A stretch of DNA of 39,032 bases from an uncultured Clostridia bacterium (GCA_944388765.1 CALXKA010000009.1:1-39032); one strand, 5' to 3'; positions 1 to 11,243 are shown, counted from the stretch's first letter. Program-made: numbers and translations. The notes: generated by a model from the letters alone, not told the origin.

Positions 1-27
1 ATGTCTCTTTTTTGTTAGGAGGTTTGA

Positions 28-1950
<1,923 letters not shown>

Positions 1951-2059
1951 TTGTTGCAACTCTATTACTTATATATTTTCTTTGTTGCAACAACAAAATT
2001 AACGTGGCACGTTTTGTTTTTACGAAGTAAAAATGAAAGTGGCGATAGTTAATTTTGAT

Positions 2060-2138
2060 AAATTTTATCCCAGTGGGAGAAAATTTATTGCCTCGCAGAG
2101 CCCCCGAGTTTTGATAGAATGTCAAAACTCATAGGGGG
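2060..2138. other. Nested inverted repeats, candidate oriT
   Basis: Two strong inverted repeats lie just before the relaxase gene. The first (2060-2072 with 2074-2086) pairs 13 bases with one internal mismatch around a single-base centre. The second pairs nine bases (2106-2114 with 2122-2130) and extends with CCCCC at 2101-2105 against GGGGG at 2134-2138. MobV relaxases act at an oriT next to their gene, usually on such hairpins, so this is the natural candidate. There is no U-tract, so it is not an ordinary terminator. The nick position is not identifiable. Confidence 0.55.
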
Positions 2139-2201
2139 TTAGGAATTTTGTCAAATCAAAAATCCTGTGCCTACGAAGTTAAAGCTAAAGGAGGAAAAGA
2201 G

Positions 2202-3593
2202 ATGAGCGAAGAATTAGCATATTCTATTCATTTAGGTAGTGATAAAAATAAAACAGTAAAAGCAAAAGAAATTGCAAAAAATAATCCATCTGGCGAAACT
2301 TCATTTTCAAATAATGGAATACAAAATGCAACACAATTATCAAAAGTAAATAAGCATAATTTAAGAGATTATGATAATTACAAAGAAGAAATTTGTGTAA
2401 TTTATGGAACTGATAATTTATACAAAGATGTTCAAAACCTATATTTTCAAGAATTTGAACAAGCAAGAATTGAATATAATCAAAAACAAACTCGTGAAGA
2501 TAGAAAAATAAAGAATTACTTTAAGCATATATCACAAGATAAACAAAAAGACTTGGCTTGTGAAATTATAATAGAACTTGGAGATATGGACTTTTGGAAT
2601 GATAAAGATGAATATTATAAAAAAGGTATGGTACAAGTTTATAAAGAACAAGTACAAGATTTAATGAGAATTGTACCAGAATTTAAAGTAGCCAATGCAG
2701 TAATTCATTTTGATGAAACATCTCCACATATACACATTGTTGGCGTTCCAATAAAAGAAGATTATAAAAGAGGTATGAGAAAACAACCTGCAAAATCAAA
2801 AGTATTTACAAAAGAATCTTTGCAACGAATACAAGATGAAATGAGAAATTGTTGTATAAAATCATATAATAAAATTTACTGTGAAAATTCTTTATTGAAA
2901 CAAAAGAAGAAAGGCAGAAATCAAGATATTGATGTTAAAGATATGGTAAATTACAGAGAAATCAAAAAGCAATTAAAACAAAAAGAACAAAAACTAACTG
3001 AAGCTAATAATCAAACAAAAACACTTGATAACAAAAGCAATGATGTAAATCAAATATTAGATAATTTAAAGCCAAGTAAACTAAATAAAAGTAATATGAT
3101 TATTTCAAACGAGGATGTCCAGAAATTGAAAAATTATACAGAAGATGTAAAAGATATTACTCAAACAGTAAGAAGTGTAAATGACTTAAATATGGCAATT
3201 AGTGATTTTGAAAATAGTACTTTTGAAATAGCAAAAGAAAATCGCTCACTTAAATATCAAATAGAGTTAAAAGATGATGAAATTAGTAATCTTAAAAGTG
3301 AATTATCGACTAAAGATAAAATCATAAATAAATTACAAGTTGAAAAGGAAAAAATAAAACAAGAATTGAAAAAATTTAAAGACTTTTGGCATAGTATTAT
3401 GGAACACTTTCATAAAAGAATTTGTTATGATAAAGATAGTAATTACAAAAATGTAAGTGATGATTTATATAAAAACGGTATATTTGGCGACAATGATAAT
3501 GAAATCGCAAATAACATTTATAGAAAAGTAACAATACCAGATGAGAATAAGAAGAATAAAAGTAAAAAGAAAAATAATGATATAAGATTTTAG
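2202..3593 (+). CDS. MobV/Pre-family relaxase, TnpZ-like
   Basis: DNA relaxase expected to nick oriT so that the element can be mobilized by a helper conjugation system. The HUH-type metal motif HFDETSPHIH is at about 169-178, and the N-terminal NKHNLRDYDN segment fits Mob/Pre motif I. The C-terminal half is lysine/glutamate-rich and probably coiled coil (about 250-400). I start at ATG 2202 because AAAGGAGG lies at the right distance; a TTG at 2148 would add 18 residues but has a weak site. The 463-residue length is normal for the family. No coupling protein or type IV secretion genes are present, so transfer would need help in trans. Confidence 0.9.
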   Translation: MSEELAYSIHLGSDKNKTVKAKEIAKNNPSGETSFSNNGIQNATQLSKVNKHNLRDYDNYKEEICVIYGTDNLYKDVQNLYFQEFEQARIEYNQKQTREDRKIKNYFKHISQDKQKDLACEIIIELGDMDFWNDKDEYYKKGMVQVYKEQVQDLMRIVPEFKVANAVIHFDETSPHIHIVGVPIKEDYKRGMRKQPAKSKVFTKESLQRIQDEMRNCCIKSYNKIYCENSLLKQKKKGRNQDIDVKDMVNYREIKKQLKQKEQKLTEANNQTKTLDNKSNDVNQILDNLKPSKLNKSNMIISNEDVQKLKNYTEDVKDITQTVRSVNDLNMAISDFENSTFEIAKENRSLKYQIELKDDEISNLKSELSTKDKIINKLQVEKEKIKQELKKFKDFWHSIMEHFHKRICYDKDSNYKNVSDDLYKNGIFGDNDNEIANNIYRKVTIPDENKKNKSKKKNNDIRF

Positions 3594-3605
3594 GAGGAAA
3601 ATGTT

Positions 3606-3995
3606 ATGAATAAAGAATTAGCAAAAACAAAAATAGATGAAAGAACAGGTATTGAATATCGTTTAGAGGGAGATTATTATATACCAAATATAGTAGTACC
3701 AAAAGAAGAAAAAATTGTTTTAAATAAATATGGTAGAATGAGATTAAAATATCTAAAAGAACACAAAAAGGCTGATTATACTATAATGCTCATAAATGGT
3801 ACTTTAAATACTCATTTAAAAGAAATACAAGAAACAACTCAAACGAGAGTGAATCAGATAATTGACCAACTGAAAGAAAAAAGTGATTTGACAGAAAATA
3901 TGAAAAATACAGATATGCTTTATTGGGTTGGTACAATGAACTCGATTAAGGCTCAAGCAGAAGAAATTGTTTTTAACGAATTGATATATGTATAG
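3606..3995 (+). CDS. tnpV: Transposon protein TnpV
   Basis: A 129-residue protein matching the TnpV family of Tn4451-type elements along its length: an N-terminal GDYYIPN segment, the central NKYGRMRLKYLKEHK block, and the C-terminal MNSIKAQAEEIVFNELIYV-like ending with tryptophan just before it. The molecular role of TnpV is unknown; it is an accessory of the element and not needed for excision in Tn4451. It starts 12 bases after the relaxase stop behind AGGAGG (3593-3598), so the two are likely co-transcribed, and it is followed by a strong terminator. Confidence 0.9.
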   Translation: MNKELAKTKIDERTGIEYRLEGDYYIPNIVVPKEEKIVLNKYGRMRLKYLKEHKKADYTIMLINGTLNTHLKEIQETTQTRVNQIIDQLKEKSDLTENMKNTDMLYWVGTMNSIKAQAEEIVFNELIYV

Positions 3996-4010
3996 AAATT
4001 GATATAATAA

Positions 4011-4040
4011 GCGAATGAAAAAAATTTTCATTCGCCTTTA
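4011..4040 (+). terminator. Rho-independent terminator after tnpV
   Basis: An 11-base perfect stem (4011-4021 with 4025-4035) with a three-base loop is followed by CTTTAGTTTT. It closes the recombinase-relaxase-tnpV transcription unit. Confidence 0.8.
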
Positions 4041-4171
4041 GTTTTACAATAATTTGTTATTTTTTACTTTTTTATTCCAAGATTTTTGATTATATTTTTG
4101 GTATCACATACATATTGTTATATTGTAATGAAGAAAAAGCAATGTACTTTTTAAGTATTATTAATTGCCTC

Positions 4172-7129
4172 TTATTTTAAAAGTTTTCTATTATCATTGT
4201 TAAAAAATTTCCTATAATCATTATGCCATACTGTTAATATTCCATTATTTAATCTTTGCATTTTCTTTATTTCTCTCGAAGCTTTATATATATCTGTACC
4301 TGGATAATATGTTGGTTTTAATATTATTTCTGTTGATTGTCCTTTGATTATAAGTGTATTAGATTTATCAGTTCCTAACATTTTAGTATAATTTTTATAT
4401 AATGTTGGACAATTAGCCTTTAATAATGATGGTATATTAGCAAAAATGTATTTATCTATAATATCCAAAGCATAATATCCTGATAGTGTTCCATCAAAAG
4501 GATTTACATATATATGATTAAAGAAATCTATGTCTATAATTGAACCATGTATTGTTCCAGATCCGCCAATTTCTTTAACCTGATTAGAAACGATTTTTTG
4601 ATATTTAGTATATTTTTCTAAGGGTTCTTTATTTAGCAAAATTTGACTATCCATATTATCGTAGTAATAATGAACATCTTTTACATTTAATGATTTTAAT
4701 GCACCACCATTTAATATAGCTAACCCTCTCGAAGATGGTCTGATAAAACAATAATAACCGTTTTTTTTCAACATGAATATCTCACCATCTCTATTATAAT
4801 CCATTCCAATATTTTTTCCTCTATAAAAATCATTGTATTGAGTTTTTGTTATAGTATATATTCCATCTGCATAATCTGAAAACAAATCATAATCATATTC
4901 TATACAAAAGGATTTCACAAAAGCAGTTTTATAATTATATCCTAATTGATTATCTGCATATATTCTATATTCTCCATCGTCATAAAAATAATTTCTATGA
5001 GTATGTCCACTTACATAAACCCAATTTCTAACATATTTCTCTGATTTTGACCAATCTTTTTTAGGAGTATGAGTAAAAATAATAACGTGTTTATCAGGAA
5101 TACAAGTGGTTAATTTATCATATATTTTCTCAAATTTTTTAGTTTCAGCTATTTCTTGTTTTCGATTTAGTGTATATCTATAAATTCCGTTATTAGCATT
5201 AAAATAATTATTGTATCCAGAAAATGCTATCCCTCCACTAATTACTAATTTTGCCTTTTTTAATTTTACTCTAATTGCATCATCTGACAGGCTATTCATC
5301 TCTTCTTCTGAAATTTCTTCTATCTTTTTATCTTCAATATATAATAGATTATTATGTATAAAATACATACCATTTGATATTATTAAATTTTTATAATTAT
5401 CAATAATATTTTGTAATTTATGCCCAGCAAAATCCCATAATTCATGATTTCCCAAAATAAATATAACTTTTATACTATATCTATTTAATTCTTTTGATAA
5501 TTCAGTAATAAACACTTTATAAAAATCATAGCTAGATGATACATCTCCACCTATTAAAAGAATATTACTACTATTTTTCAAGATATTTATTATTATGTCT
5601 TTTATTGTAAATTCAATATCAAATATTGATTTACACTTTTGTAATCTATGCATTAAATGTATATCTGATACATAGGAAACTCTTATATAACTATTATAAT
5701 CGTTTATTGATTCATTTAATAATAAATCTCTGCTTTCATTTAATACTAATTGTGTTTCTTTCTCATTATTTATCGTTTTTTCAAATGAAAGAGGATTATT
5801 AGAATTATTTAATATTCCATATTTCAATCCAAGTTTATCCATTATTTCACTTCTAATATGTGCATTATCAAATTTAATATCTTCAATATTTTTTAAATTT
5901 GAAAGACCTTCGCAAAAAAGCAAGTCAGCATTACTCAAATCATTATGCAAATAATAAATATAATTAAAAAAGTATTTAAAGCCTCTTTTTCTTTCAAATA
6001 AAGTATTTCCATTTTGATCTGTCCATTTTTGTAAAACCCAAAACTTTTCCGATTCATAATACTTATTTACTATATGTGATATTTTTGTACTATCCAATGG
6101 TAATAATGTATTTTCATTTGTTTTACAATTCTCTATATCTTTTTTTGAAATTACTGCTTTTGATAAATCACAATTAGATAAATCTCCATCTAAATATTTT
6201 ATAAGTTCTTTAATATCATAAAAATACTTTCTAATTATAATTGGCCAATTTTTTCCTGTTATTTTATATGATTCTTCAATTATAAAATAATTTGTTCTTA
6301 TATCAAATTTGCAGTTAGTTTCTTTTGTATAATTATTACTGTCTATATCATTTGCCAAATTTTTTAATTTCTTTATATACTTGCTAATTGTTGTTGGTGC
6401 TCGCACATTTTTATTGTAATTTATTGAATTTAGAACTTCTTTTGCTGGAAAATATAAACACATCTTTTCTTCTGATATAATGTTCTCACAATTATTTATT
6501 GAATCCATCAAAATTTTAAATGCTTTTTTAGGTTTAATTTTAATGAAATAATAAATAAGTATATCTTCAAAATAATATTCATGATATTTGCTTTTTTCAA
6601 AATTACGTAGAACTTTCATTAACTCTTTTAAATTTTTACAATCTAAAACTTTGTTAATCCACAATTTATTTTTTTCTTTTTTTAATTCTGCATTTTTAAA
6701 TTCATCATTTAAATTTTCTAATTCTTTATCAAGACTATCATCTGCAATAGTATAATTTATAAAAGCATTATTCTTAATCTTATTAACATCTATTTTGTAT
6801 TTTTTTATCTGTCTTGAAGTAAATTCACATTGATAGTAGCAAGACTTTTCATATATATTGCCTTTTAAATATTCGTAATAGTCATCAAATGATTCAAAAT
6901 TAGTTGTTATTGTTTTTAATATACTATTATCACTAAAATCTATTATGTCTTCTTGAACAAAAAATCTATTGAAAATCACATCATATCCTCTATTAGAATA
7001 TACTCTCATTCCTGATTTTCTTTCTGCTTCTATAATATCTATATTATCTCTTAACTCTAATGGTATATCTCGATAATCAATACTTTTCTGTTTAATACTT
7101 TTTTTTATTATCGATATTTCTTTATTCAT
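4172..7129 (-). CDS. 985-residue metallophosphoesterase cargo protein
   Basis: The central region (about 485-730) carries a complete calcineurin-like phosphoesterase set: DIHL at 489-492, GGDV at 527-530, GNHE at 560-563, FTHTP at 685-689 and GHTH at 708-711. All expected metal ligands are present, so it should be an active di-metal hydrolase; the substrate is unknown. The 480-residue N-terminus is mostly helical and charged, with two pentapeptide-like patches (about 311-325 and 395-425). The C-terminal 250 residues are an unassigned domain with a GTIHGSIIDID segment. No signal peptide or membrane segment is seen. It is transcribed against the element's core genes from near the right end, the usual place for cargo. 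An anti-phage or other defence role is a guess. Confidence 0.75.
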   Translation of the reverse strand: MNKEISIIKKSIKQKSIDYRDIPLELRDNIDIIEAERKSGMRVYSNRGYDVIFNRFFVQEDIIDFSDNSILKTITTNFESFDDYYEYLKGNIYEKSCYYQCEFTSRQIKKYKIDVNKIKNNAFINYTIADDSLDKELENLNDEFKNAELKKEKNKLWINKVLDCKNLKELMKVLRNFEKSKYHEYYFEDILIYYFIKIKPKKAFKILMDSINNCENIISEEKMCLYFPAKEVLNSINYNKNVRAPTTISKYIKKLKNLANDIDSNNYTKETNCKFDIRTNYFIIEESYKITGKNWPIIIRKYFYDIKELIKYLDGDLSNCDLSKAVISKKDIENCKTNENTLLPLDSTKISHIVNKYYESEKFWVLQKWTDQNGNTLFERKRGFKYFFNYIYYLHNDLSNADLLFCEGLSNLKNIEDIKFDNAHIRSEIMDKLGLKYGILNNSNNPLSFEKTINNEKETQLVLNESRDLLLNESINDYNSYIRVSYVSDIHLMHRLQKCKSIFDIEFTIKDIIINILKNSSNILLIGGDVSSSYDFYKVFITELSKELNRYSIKVIFILGNHELWDFAGHKLQNIIDNYKNLIISNGMYFIHNNLLYIEDKKIEEISEEEMNSLSDDAIRVKLKKAKLVISGGIAFSGYNNYFNANNGIYRYTLNRKQEIAETKKFEKIYDKLTTCIPDKHVIIFTHTPKKDWSKSEKYVRNWVYVSGHTHRNYFYDDGEYRIYADNQLGYNYKTAFVKSFCIEYDYDLFSDYADGIYTITKTQYNDFYRGKNIGMDYNRDGEIFMLKKNGYYCFIRPSSRGLAILNGGALKSLNVKDVHYYYDNMDSQILLNKEPLEKYTKYQKIVSNQVKEIGGSGTIHGSIIDIDFFNHIYVNPFDGTLSGYYALDIIDKYIFANIPSLLKANCPTLYKNYTKMLGTDKSNTLIIKGQSTEIILKPTYYPGTDIYKASREIKKMQRLNNGILTVWHNDYRKFFNNDNRKLLK

Positions 7130-7251
7130 AATTTTTCCTACCTATAATTTACTCTTAAAAATTACTCGTATAGCTAAACAATATCATAAATTTACATTTT
7201 TTTCAATAAACTTCATTTAAAACAATTGAATCTTTATAAAAATTATGTTAA

Positions 7252-7392
7252 ATTAAGAATGATAAATTGATTGATATTTGTATCAATCGTCAAGAGAGTC
7301 AAAAAGTTGTAAATAACTACTTCGTTGGCACCAATGATATTTCTGTCCAAGCTAAAATGAACAGAATTGATACAAAATCAATCAGGAAATAA
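7252..7392 (+). pseudogene. 3' remnant of an interrupted host gene
   Basis: An open frame of 46 codons has no start codon at its beginning and ends IDTKSIRK at TAA 7390-7392. The composition (VVNNYFVGTNDISVQAK) looks like real protein and the codons are less AT-biased than the flanks. The stop sits in the loop of a terminator hairpin, as at a genuine gene end. I infer that this is the C-terminus of a chromosomal gene split by the element, with its 5' part upstream of base 1. I do not recognise the family. Confidence 0.5.
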
Positions 7393-7410
7393 AATCTGGT
7401 TGATTTTTTT
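7376..7410 (+). terminator. Rho-independent terminator over the remnant's stop codon
   Basis: A ten-base stem (7376-7385 with 7396-7405, one G-U pair) with a ten-base loop is followed by five further T's. It would end transcription of the interrupted gene. Confidence 0.75.
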
Positions 7411-7599
7411 GTTGCCCAAAACAATATTAAAATCATCCAAACTGTGCAAAATTAGGGTATCGAATTATGATACTTCCAAAGTAAGCCTCATGATGGAGTA
7501 AATAGTTTTTCGCTCCACCATATGTATAATAAATAAACTATACAATTATTTAAAGATATGTTAAAATAAATTAAACTGATAAATGTAAAAGAGGAAAAT
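7411..7599. other. Noncoding stretch before the kinase gene
   Basis: I see no gene here. A small repeat GTATC/GATAC lies near 7458-7474, and TGGAG/CTCCA near 7494-7518. No convincing promoter with a 17-base spacer was found. AGAGGA at 7590-7595 is the ribosome binding site of the next gene. Confidence 0.4.
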
Positions 7600-8514
7600 A
7601 TGATAGAGGTACCAGAAAATTTTAAGAAAAATATTATTAATAGATATAACAAAAAAGGAATAAAATGGCTAGATAATTTAGATAATGTTGTAAATAAATA
7701 TATAAATAAATTTGAATTAAAAAATATAAAAGTAATAGAAAATTTAAGTATGAATTTAGTAATATTTGCAAATTCAAAAAGATATGGAGACATAGTATTA
7801 AAAATAGGTGCACCAGGAAAAACAACTATTGGAGAAATAAAGATAATGAAACAATATCAAACTAAAAACATGGTAAAATGCTATTATTCCAATTTGAAAG
7901 ATAGAGTTCTTATTCTAGAAAGAGTTTTACCAGGATACTCATTAGATAATGTTAAAGAACAAAAAGATAGAATAAAAATATTTTGTGATATTTTTAACAA
8001 TTATTCAATACCAGATAATAATGAAAATAAATTTCCAACTTATGAAGCGAAATTAAAAGAAATATTAAAATATGTTGATAATAATAAAAACAAATATAAT
8101 GATATAATAAACATAATTGAAGAAATGAAGAATTTATATAAAGAAATACATAAATTAAAACTAAAAAAATATATATTACATAATGATTTGAATCATAAAA
8201 ATATATTGAAATCAGAAAATAGTTGGAAAGTAATTGACCCACATGGTATAATAGGAGAAAAACTTATAGAAACAGCACAATTTATAAGAGGAGAAATTGA
8301 AATAAATAACTCTGATATAAAAGAAATAGATAAAATAGTATCATTATTATCAGCAGAATTAGGGGAAAATAAAAAATTAATTTTAAAATTTTTATATATT
8401 ATAATAGTTGAAAAAATAATTTGGTTTATAAAAGTAAAATATAGTAAAGCATTAATAACACATAATATAGATATTGCAAATAAAGTACTGAAATTGATAA
8501 AAGAAAATGAGTAG
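7600..8514 (+). CDS. APH(6)/hydroxyurea-kinase-like small-molecule phosphotransferase
   Basis: A 304-residue protein with the aminoglycoside-phosphotransferase fold. The Brenner-type catalytic loop is HNDLNHKN (194-201, catalytic Asp196) and the metal-binding segment is VIDPHG (Asp213), whose IDPxG form fits the APH(6)/hur family better than APH(3') or choline kinases. The N-lobe lysine is probably in DIVLKIG (about 64-70). Within the catalytic loop HNDLNHKN replaces the commoner HGDLHxGN, so substrate and resistance phenotype should not be assumed. ATG 7600 follows AGAGGA. It stands alone and converges on the acyl-CoA-synthetase-like gene. Confidence 0.72.
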   Translation: MIEVPENFKKNIINRYNKKGIKWLDNLDNVVNKYINKFELKNIKVIENLSMNLVIFANSKRYGDIVLKIGAPGKTTIGEIKIMKQYQTKNMVKCYYSNLKDRVLILERVLPGYSLDNVKEQKDRIKIFCDIFNNYSIPDNNENKFPTYEAKLKEILKYVDNNKNKYNDIINIIEEMKNLYKEIHKLKLKKYILHNDLNHKNILKSENSWKVIDPHGIIGEKLIETAQFIRGEIEINNSDIKEIDKIVSLLSAELGENKKLILKFLYIIIVEKIIWFIKVKYSKALITHNIDIANKVLKLIKENE

Positions 8515-8540
8515 ATTTAAGTCTACTCATTATTATTTTT
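8506..8540. terminator. Bidirectional terminator holding both stop codons
   Basis: A perfect ten-base stem (8506-8515 with 8522-8531) with a six-base loop lies between two convergent genes. The plus-strand stop (8512-8514) is in one arm and the minus-strand stop (8523-8525) in the other. It is followed by ATTATTTTT on the plus strand and a T-rich run on the minus strand. Confidence 0.85.
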
Positions 8541-10277
8541 ATCTTCTTTATCAACTTTCATATTATTTCCATATCTTTTTATTTTTTGTGTAGTTGTTTT
8601 TTCAAATTCTTTATCTCTAATACCAAAACTTTTAATATGCTTGTAATTAGGTAATTTTTTATTAACGCTAGAAACAACATCAGAAATAAGTTTCCAAATT
8701 TCTTCTTTTGTTGGAACACTACCTTTTAAATACTCTGTAATAGCTTCTATATTAGGATAAATTTGTGCATTAACATATATATCGTCATCATTATCTTTAT
8801 GAATCCCTAAAACCATTGATTCTGAAATAAGAGGATTATCATTTAAATAATATTCAACTTCTTCTGGATAAATATTCTTACCATTTTTAGTAACTATAAC
8901 ACTTTTACATCTGCCAGTAATATATAAGTAACCATTTTCATCAACTTTACCTAAATCTCCTGTATGAAACCATCCATCAACAATAGTTTGATTTGTCTTT
9001 TCTTCATCTTCATAATAGCCAAGCATAACATTAGGACCTTTAACTAAAATTTCACCAACTCCTTCTTCGTTAGGAGAATCTATCATATATTCTACATTAG
9101 GTATTGGAAGACCTGCTGCATCATCTTTTTGAAAAAAGTCAGTATTTCCTGCAACAAGAGGAGAACACTCTGTTAATCCATAACCTTGTAAAGTATTTAA
9201 ATGTAAATCTTTAAAGTCAGAGATTATATTAGGATTAACGGCAGCAGCACCAACAATAAATACTCTTAATCTGCCACCTAATGTATTTTTTACCTTAGCT
9301 CTAACAATTTTTTTCAAGAAGAAAGGTAATTTATTAAATGGGTTTCCATCATCAGTTCTGTATTTTTCAGGTAATGATTTATTCATATTTTTAATTATAT
9401 TTTTATGAACATTTTCTAATAATAAAGGAACACATAGTATAACAGAAGGATGAAATTCTTGAATATTTTTTACAATATATCTTAACCCTTCACAATGACA
9501 TACACTTGCTCCACTATATATTGGTAATAAAAATCCTAATGTACATTCATAAGTATGATGCAAAGGAAGTATAGAGAAAAACAAATCACTTCTTTTTACT
9601 TTTACTATTCCATAAGTAGATAAAATATTAGAACATATATTTCTCTGAGACAAACATACACCTTTTGCACTGCCTGTTGTTCCAGAAGTAAATAGTAAAA
9701 TACGTAGTTCATCTGGATCTACTTCAATTTCGTCGAAAGAATGATTACCATTTTCATATGATTGTTTTCCATTTTTTAAAAAAGCATCATAAGAATTATT
9801 TGTTTCGGCCTCAGAATCGAATGTAACAAAAATAGTATCCGGATTTTCAACTTTTTCAATATTATCTAAAATGCTATTTAAATTTTTAGAATCACCTAAT
9901 ATACAAACAGTTTGAGATACATTCATAAAATTTATTACATCATGTGGATGCAATTCTTTATCAATAGGAACTACTATACCAACAATAGAAGCTGCTAAAT
10001 AAGCAACACTCCATTCATAACTATTTTTTCCAATAACAGCAATTCTTTTATTTAAAAATCCCTTTTCTATTAAACTTGTCCCTAAAAAAACAACATCATT
10101 TTTAAATTCAGCATATGTAGTAGAATAAATTTTTCCATTTTTATCCTTTCTTTTAAATGCAGTCCTTGAACGATAAATATCACCAGAACGATATAACATT
10201 TCTTTAAAATTAGAAACTTCTTCTGTTTTATGATATTTTTTCTTTAATTGCTCTGAAATTGGTATGTTTTCTTTCAT
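8523..10277 (-). CDS. Long-chain acyl-CoA synthetase-like AMP-binding protein
   Basis: Member of the ANL adenylating superfamily, expected to activate a fatty or other carboxylic acid with ATP and transfer it to CoA or a carrier. The P-loop-like TSGTTGSAKG motif is at 197-206. GYGLTECSP, the hinge-region HTGDLG with GRCKSVIVTKNGKNIYPEE, and a C-terminal lysine (TTQKIKRYG) follow in the normal order. At 584 residues it has the length of long-chain fatty acyl-CoA ligases. The start follows AGGAGG. It lies 14 bases downstream of the membrane-anchored gene, with which it probably forms an operon. The true substrate cannot be read from the sequence. Confidence 0.9.
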   Translation of the reverse strand: MKENIPISEQLKKKYHKTEEVSNFKEMLYRSGDIYRSRTAFKRKDKNGKIYSTTYAEFKNDVVFLGTSLIEKGFLNKRIAVIGKNSYEWSVAYLAASIVGIVVPIDKELHPHDVINFMNVSQTVCILGDSKNLNSILDNIEKVENPDTIFVTFDSEAETNNSYDAFLKNGKQSYENGNHSFDEIEVDPDELRILLFTSGTTGSAKGVCLSQRNICSNILSTYGIVKVKRSDLFFSILPLHHTYECTLGFLLPIYSGASVCHCEGLRYIVKNIQEFHPSVILCVPLLLENVHKNIIKNMNKSLPEKYRTDDGNPFNKLPFFLKKIVRAKVKNTLGGRLRVFIVGAAAVNPNIISDFKDLHLNTLQGYGLTECSPLVAGNTDFFQKDDAAGLPIPNVEYMIDSPNEEGVGEILVKGPNVMLGYYEDEEKTNQTIVDGWFHTGDLGKVDENGYLYITGRCKSVIVTKNGKNIYPEEVEYYLNDNPLISESMVLGIHKDNDDDIYVNAQIYPNIEAITEYLKGSVPTKEEIWKLISDVVSSVNKKLPNYKHIKSFGIRDKEFEKTTTQKIKRYGNNMKVDKEDKNNNE

Positions 10278-10291
10278 ATTAAATCCTCCTA

Positions 10292-11089
10292 TTATTCATA
10301 TCTATAAAAAGATAAATTCATATCTTTTTTTAATGTAATACTTCCATTTTCAATTGATTCATCATTTGAAGTTAGAGGTACATCAATAAAAATAGTGCAT
10401 TTATATTTTTCATCTAAGTTATTTGTAATATAAATATCAAAAGAAAAGTTACAATTAATATCATCTAGTGATATATTGCATTTAGGTAAAAGAGTACCAT
10501 CATAAGTAATTGGAGTTGAAGTATCTGTAAATGTATAATCAGTTTTTATGTTAGAATTTATATAACTAAGTGTAATTGGATTGGCAAGATTATTATATAA
10601 TATAGGAGTACTTAAATCAGCTTCATCTTGCGAAGTAATAGTTAAGTCCAATTTATCATTTATTTTATTTTCATCAGTTAATTCACTTTTAGCAAAATTA
10701 TTTAAGCTTTTAAAATACAATGCAGGTTCTCCAATTTTAGGAGAAGTAATGAAGTTAATATTTTCAATACTAACAGTTTTTAAAGTATTTTTTGAAGTTT
10801 TTTCTTCTTCTGGTGAATCTATAAAAAACGCTATATCAGTATATTGATATATATTTTCTAATGTATAATTTGTTGTTGATATATTTTTATTCTTTGCATC
10901 ACAATTACTAAAAAAAACAATTTGATTAATATAAAAAATAGTTTCATCATTTTTATTAGCAAAAGGCAAAATTGATTTTTCAAAATTAGATTTTAGCACA
11001 AATTTTGAAAAAACAAGATATGCTAAAAAAATAACTAATATAAATAAAATCAAAATAATAATAATCAAAATTTTTTTCTTTTTATCCAT
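10292..11089 (-). CDS. Membrane-anchored extracytoplasmic protein of unknown function
   Basis: The 265-residue protein starts with lysines (MDKKKK) followed by one strongly hydrophobic segment at about 7-30, with no signal-peptidase or lipobox site, so it should be anchored with the rest outside. The exported part is rich in Asn, Thr, Ser and Ile and looks like beta structure, with a few cysteines. I recognise no family. The start follows GAGG. Its stop is 14 bases before the acyl-CoA-synthetase-like gene, suggesting co-transcription; it is divergent from the glucosaminidase gene. Confidence 0.7.
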   Translation of the reverse strand: MDKKKKILIIIILILFILVIFLAYLVFSKFVLKSNFEKSILPFANKNDETIFYINQIVFFSNCDAKNKNISTTNYTLENIYQYTDIAFFIDSPEEEKTSKNTLKTVSIENINFITSPKIGEPALYFKSLNNFAKSELTDENKINDKLDLTITSQDEADLSTPILYNNLANPITLSYINSNIKTDYTFTDTSTPITYDGTLLPKCNISLDDINCNFSFDIYITNNLDEKYKCTIFIDVPLTSNDESIENGSITLKKDMNLSFYRYE

Positions 11090-11198
11090 AAAAACCTCAC
11101 ATATTATTAATAAATTATCATTAGTATATAGCTATGATATTATAAAAAGCAAATAAAATCAATACCTGAATTAAAAGTCAAAAAACTCTAAAAGTAAA

Positions 11199-11227
11199 TT
11201 GACAAAAAAAGTAGGAAAAGGTAAAAT
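11199..11227 (+). promoter_or_regulatory. Sigma-A promoter of the glucosaminidase gene
   Basis: TTGACA (11199-11204), a 17-base spacer and TAAAAT (11222-11227) make a near-consensus promoter. The TTG of the -35 box is in frame with the gene and could be mistaken for its start. Confidence 0.7.
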
Positions 11228-11243
11228 AATATTAGGTGATATT

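Noticed and set aside
4100..4171. Terminator for the metallophosphoesterase gene
   Set aside because: GCAAT/ATTGC arms are present but pairing is broken and no clear T-run follows on the minus strand.
7488..7825. Hydrophobic minus-strand frames opposite the kinase gene
   Set aside because: They are shadows of an AT-rich coding strand; the plus-strand kinase has clear motifs and a ribosome binding site.
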